This document shows positions 61,727 through 64,000 of a stretch of 64,000 nt of DNA, piece by piece. The stretch is from the NCBI GenBank assembly GCA_022447555.1, contig JAKVBF010000018.1, positions 1 to 64,000 of the forward strand. Reading direction: 5' to 3'. The position numbers were made by a program, and so were the translations under genes. This DNA comes from Mariniblastus sp. (GTDB lineage Bacteria; Planctomycetota; Planctomycetia; Pirellulales; Pirellulaceae). Within the stretch, counting starts at the first letter, position 1; the number at the start of each line of letters is the position of its first letter. The notes under the pieces were generated by a model. That model did not search any database, was not told where the DNA came from, and was given only the letters and a program-made list of their open reading frames with translations.

Positions 61727-63634
61727 ATGAAGGGAACTTTTTACACATGCCTCCTATGGGCTTGCACCATTTCTTTGATGGCCCAACCGTCAACAACCGT
61801 CGCTCAAGAAACGGTTGCCCAAAAATCGGCCCATTTGAAGACGTTGGAACGGCCCAATGTGGTTTGGATCATGTCCGAAGACAATTCTTGCCACTACCTC
61901 AAGCTGTTCTCAAAAGATGGTGCGTCTACCCCAAACATACAACGTCTCGCTGCCAACGGTGTCGTGTTTGACCGCGCCTTTTCCAACAGCCCCGTCTGCT
62001 CGGTTGCCCGCACGACGCTTATTACGTCGATTTACGCCCCAAAGTTAGGGACCCAATTCCACCGGAAAATTCAGCCGGCCGGCCTCCCCCCGGGTTGGAA
62101 ATTATTCCCTGAATACCTGAAAAACGCAGGGTACTATACGACCAACAATTCGAAAACAGACTACAACGTTTCCATGGTCAACCAAAGCCCCTGGAATGCA
62201 TCCAGCCGAAAAGCGACCTGGCGAAACCGACCGGATCCAAAACAACCTTTTTTCCATGTTCAAACGTTCGCTCAATCGCACGAAAGCTCACTTCACTTCC
62301 CCGCCCAAGACGTTCAAGAAGTGCCGACAAAGACCGATCTAGACACCGTCCAACTGGCTCCGTTCTATCCGCAGACAGAACTCTTCCGATACACGCATGC
62401 TCGGTATCACGATCGCATCGGAGTCATCGACAATCAGGTCGGCAATTTGGTTGCCAAACTGAACGCCGATGGGCTGTTGGATGATACCTTTATTTTTTAC
62501 TTCGGAGATCATGGCGGCGTCCTACCTCGTAGCAAAGGATATGTTTACGAGACGGGACTTCACGTCCCACTGGTTGTTTATATTCCAAAAAACTTTCAGC
62601 ATTTAACGCCGTTCGCGCCAGGTCAGAGAAGCAATGGCTTCGTCGAATTTGTCGATTTCGGGCCTACGGTATTGCGTTTGGCAGGCCTCCCCGTTCCAAA
62701 ACAGATGGACGGACTCCCCTTCCTGGATAAAGATGCAGAGGGGCTCTTAAGAGAGGGTGCAAAATCCACTCTAGGGTATGCCGACCGCTTTGACGAAAAA
62801 TACGACATGGTACGCTCCCTTCGAACCGACCAGTTAAAATACATTCGAAATTTCAACGCCATCTATCCAAACGGTTTAGAAAATCAATATCGCTACAAGA
62901 TGGCAGCCTATACCGAGTGGCGAGATTTATCCGATACCGATTCGCTTAACGAATTAGAGAACCGTTTCTTCCAACCCAAACCGGTGGAAGAACTCTATGA
63001 CCTTTCCACCGACCCTTTTGAAACGCGTAACCTAGCAGACGATCCGAAATTTCAAACCGACCTGAAACAAATGCGGAGGATCTTGAACGAGCGGATGAAA
63101 TCGATGCCCGATAGCAGTCTCTATCCCGAAAGCTTTCTCATCCAAAAGACCGAGACACAACCCAAACTGTTTTCTGAGGTTCACAAAACTCAGATAGCCC
63201 ATTTACTTGACATAGCCAACCTGAGCCTTGCCCCGTACTCGCGAGCCGAAGCCGCGATCCAAGCTGCGTTAGAGTCAAAATCCCCGTGGGCCCGGTATTG
63301 GGGGTTAATCGTGTGTAGCACTTTCGGAGAGCAAGCGATCCCCCTGGCTTCCTCGGCCCGCGCGCTGCTAACGGACAAAGAACCGGAAGTTCGCCTTCGG
63401 GCGATTGAGTTTCTGGGGCTAATCAACCAAGTTGACCCGATTCCCTTATACGTCGCCCAACTGCAGCAATCGAACAACCAAGCAACCACTCTCAACCTGC
63501 TCAACTCACTGGTCTTTTACACCGACTTTGTGGTCGACCAGCGATCGCCACTCGACCTTGGTACGCTGCCTTTTGGCGATTTACCGTTTATTCGAAACCG
63601 AATCGATTATTTGGCCAGAGACGCTAGCCATTAA
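61727..63634 (+). CDS. Exported sulfatase with C-terminal helical repeats
   Basis: A 635-residue secreted sulfatase. A signal peptide lies at about 1-27. The alkaline-phosphatase-superfamily core starts NVVWIMSEDNS (metal ligands E51/D52) and has C91-S-V-A-R95 where the formylglycine Cys is expected. Later motifs are FYFGDHGGVLPRSKG and YDLSTDPFETRNLA. Position 3 of the Cys signature is Val instead of Pro or Ala. The last about 120 residues look like HEAT-type helices (KEPEVRLRAIEFLGLI). The start is ATG 61727, with AAGGAAAGGA upstream. It follows the phosphohexomutase by 35 bases and likely cleaves sulfate esters. Confidence 0.9.
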   Translation: MKGTFYTCLLWACTISLMAQPSTTVAQETVAQKSAHLKTLERPNVVWIMSEDNSCHYLKLFSKDGASTPNIQRLAANGVVFDRAFSNSPVCSVARTTLITSIYAPKLGTQFHRKIQPAGLPPGWKLFPEYLKNAGYYTTNNSKTDYNVSMVNQSPWNASSRKATWRNRPDPKQPFFHVQTFAQSHESSLHFPAQDVQEVPTKTDLDTVQLAPFYPQTELFRYTHARYHDRIGVIDNQVGNLVAKLNADGLLDDTFIFYFGDHGGVLPRSKGYVYETGLHVPLVVYIPKNFQHLTPFAPGQRSNGFVEFVDFGPTVLRLAGLPVPKQMDGLPFLDKDAEGLLREGAKSTLGYADRFDEKYDMVRSLRTDQLKYIRNFNAIYPNGLENQYRYKMAAYTEWRDLSDTDSLNELENRFFQPKPVEELYDLSTDPFETRNLADDPKFQTDLKQMRRILNERMKSMPDSSLYPESFLIQKTETQPKLFSEVHKTQIAHLLDIANLSLAPYSRAEAAIQAALESKSPWARYWGLIVCSTFGEQAIPLASSARALLTDKEPEVRLRAIEFLGLINQVDPIPLYVAQLQQSNNQATTLNLLNSLVFYTDFVVDQRSPLDLGTLPFGDLPFIRNRIDYLARDASH

Positions 63635-63641
63635 AGGGGAC

Positions 63642-64000
63642 TTAGCTATCGCTCTTAGAAATCGCAATGGCCAATTCTTCCAACTGCTCTTGATCAACCG
63701 GACTCGGTGCCTCGGTCATCATATCAGCCGCTCGTTGGGTTTTGGGGAAAGTGATACAATCCCGAATGTTATCCAACCCCGCAAATAGCATGACAATCCG
63801 GTCAATCCCCAACGCAATCCCACCGTGTGGTGGAGCTCCATATTTTAGTGCGTCCAACAGAAACCCGAAACGCTCCCTCGCTTGTTCTTCATCCATCCCC
63901 AACAGCCCGAACACCTGCTGTTGGATACTAGAATCATGAATTCGAATTGTTCCGCCTCCGGCCTCGTACCCATTAATGACGAGATCGTAGGCTTTCGCTC
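63642..64000 (-). CDS. aspS: Aspartyl-tRNA synthetase, C-terminal part (partial)
   Basis: The 3' end of aspS; the 5' part lies beyond the window. The reading frame runs through 64000 and the visible protein starts [22 protein letters not shown], followed by [45 protein letters not shown], which is the class II motif 3 region of bacterial AspRS. It ends with a short acidic tail. It converges with the sulfatase gene, leaving seven bases between stops. Confidence 0.95.
   Translation of the reverse strand, partial: AKAYDLVINGYEAGGGTIRIHDSSIQQQVFGLLGMDEEQARERFGFLLDALKYGAPPHGGIALGIDRIVMLFAGLDNIRDCITFPKTQRAADMMTEAPSPVDQEQLEELAIAISKSDS

Overview
The window is a 64 kb piece of a bacterial chromosome that reads like a member of the Planctomycetota (Pirellulales-type). 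This is an inference from gene content: a Tat-exported Gfo/Idh oxidoreductase, a sulfatase with a C-terminal helical-repeat tail, a CotH-like protein, TPR-thioredoxin fusions, a zinc-ribbon plus membrane-anchor protein, outer-membrane proteins of planctomycete type, a long disordered RGG-rich protein and a MoxR/DUF58/vWA cluster. Codon use and base composition look uniform. I see no insertion sequence, prophage, CRISPR array, tRNA or integrase.

Layout. 1-848: the 3' end of a 23S rRNA gene, a spacer with several hairpins, 5S rRNA and a strong terminator. 1.0-8 kb: a membrane-anchored protein of unknown role, a parvulin-type lipoprotein, a PP2C/SpoIIE phosphatase, an enolase-superfamily enzyme, RNase III and class II DAHP synthase. 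8-16.4 kb: a TPR-redoxin protein, a two-TM protein, an S9 peptidase, a small orphan protein, a Gfo/Idh oxidoreductase and a secreted trypsin-like protease. 16.8-23.1 kb (minus strand): a compact six-gene operon, FAD/Fe-S oxidoreductase - moaD - moaE - moaA - cysteine desulfurase - YkgJ protein, with overlapping or nearly touching genes. 23.2 kb: a SixA-like phosphatase. 23.7-34.3 kb (minus strand): a five-gene cluster, large vWA/amidotransferase-fold membrane protein - MoxR ATPase - DUF58 protein - BatA/vWA membrane protein - 1070-residue zinc-ribbon/TM protein.

34.7-45.5 kb holds cell-envelope and surface genes: a metzincin-type metalloprotease, two outer-membrane proteins, the disordered Arg/Gly/Asp/Glu-rich protein, a CotH-like protein and a small membrane protein. 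45.6-49.5 kb is purL-purQ, with PurL carrying an N-terminal extension that looks like two PurS units. 49.7-53.8 kb: an exported lipoprotein MsrA, a Tat-exported Gfo/Idh protein and a thioredoxin-TPR protein. 54.5-56.8 kb: an HtrA-like protease directly followed by a catalytically degenerate relative with a PDZ domain inside its protease fold. 56.8-64 kb: a short UvrC, two divergent phosphohexomutases, a sulfatase and the 3' end of aspS, which runs off the window.

The points most worth following are the HtrA/pseudo-HtrA pair, the disordered RGG protein with its conserved-looking C-terminal helix, the extended MoxR/vWA cluster and the moa operon tied to a redox enzyme and a sulfur donor. No wholly new system is proven by the sequence. 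These are candidates resting on domain architecture and gene order. All family assignments come from reading motifs, not from database searches.
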